A program made the translations under genes and the position numbers. Below, one piece after another: positions 6,334 to 6,348 of a DNA stretch of 6,348 nucleotides (positions within the stretch are counted from its first letter, which is position 1; each line of letters starts with the position of its first letter). This DNA is from Acidobacteriota bacterium (GTDB lineage: Bacteria; Acidobacteriota; Terriglobia; UBA7540), in the NCBI GenBank assembly GCA_021789565.1, contig JAJYJL010000517.1, positions 1 through 6,348 of the forward strand, read 5' to 3'. Under the pieces are notes generated by a model that was not told the origin of the DNA, ran no database searches, and saw nothing but the letters and a program-made list of their open reading frames with translations.

Positions 6334-6348
6334 ATGTCGGAACCACTC
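6334..6348 (+). CDS. Start of a truncated gene (MSEPL...)
   Basis: Only five codons are present, ATG TCG GAA CCA CTC, before the window ends. A consensus ribosome binding site and an operator-like palindrome stand directly upstream, and the gene diverges from cysS. Product unknown. A palindrome so close to the start is typical of an autoregulated transcription factor, for instance one of the small PadR or GntR regulators that often precede ABC-transporter genes. This is inference from context, since five residues cannot identify a family. Confidence 0.6.

Overview
The window is a chromosomal, moderately GC-rich bacterial segment with dense coding. It reads as housekeeping and metabolic DNA. 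No insertion sequence, CRISPR array, tRNA, rRNA or prophage signature was seen. The gene content and the style of the PLP aminotransferase and YraN proteins would fit Acidobacteriota or a similar Gram-negative lineage. That assignment is an impression from protein style only, because the window holds no phylogenetic marker that could be placed without a search.

Layout, left to right. (1) 157-1629, plus strand: a flavin amine-oxidase-like protein with a twin-arginine export signal, substrate unknown. (2) A 43-bp convergent gap with a small hairpin. (3) 1673-6160, minus strand: four genes transcribed in the order cysS (cysteinyl-tRNA synthetase), a class-III PLP aminotransferase, a YraN/UPF0102 family protein, and galT (galactose-1-phosphate uridylyltransferase). 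Gaps between them are 109, 12 and 53 nt. The aminotransferase-yraN pair looks translationally close. (4) 6161-6333: a divergent intergenic region. It holds a near-consensus sigma70-type promoter facing cysS, a perfect 10-bp inverted repeat and a consensus Shine-Dalgarno. (5) 6334 onward, plus strand: the first five codons (MSEPL) of a gene cut off by the window edge.

How the parts relate. The four minus-strand genes share no obvious pathway (translation, amino-acid metabolism, a nuclease-fold protein, Leloir galactose metabolism), so they look like a loose co-directional run and not a dedicated system. The clearest regulatory signals are the cysS promoter, which also settles the cysS start codon, and the operator-like palindrome over the likely promoter of the truncated right-hand gene. 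I found no convincing evidence of an undescribed multi-gene system. The items most worth following up are the exported flavoenzyme with atypical motif residues and the palindrome-controlled gene at the right edge.
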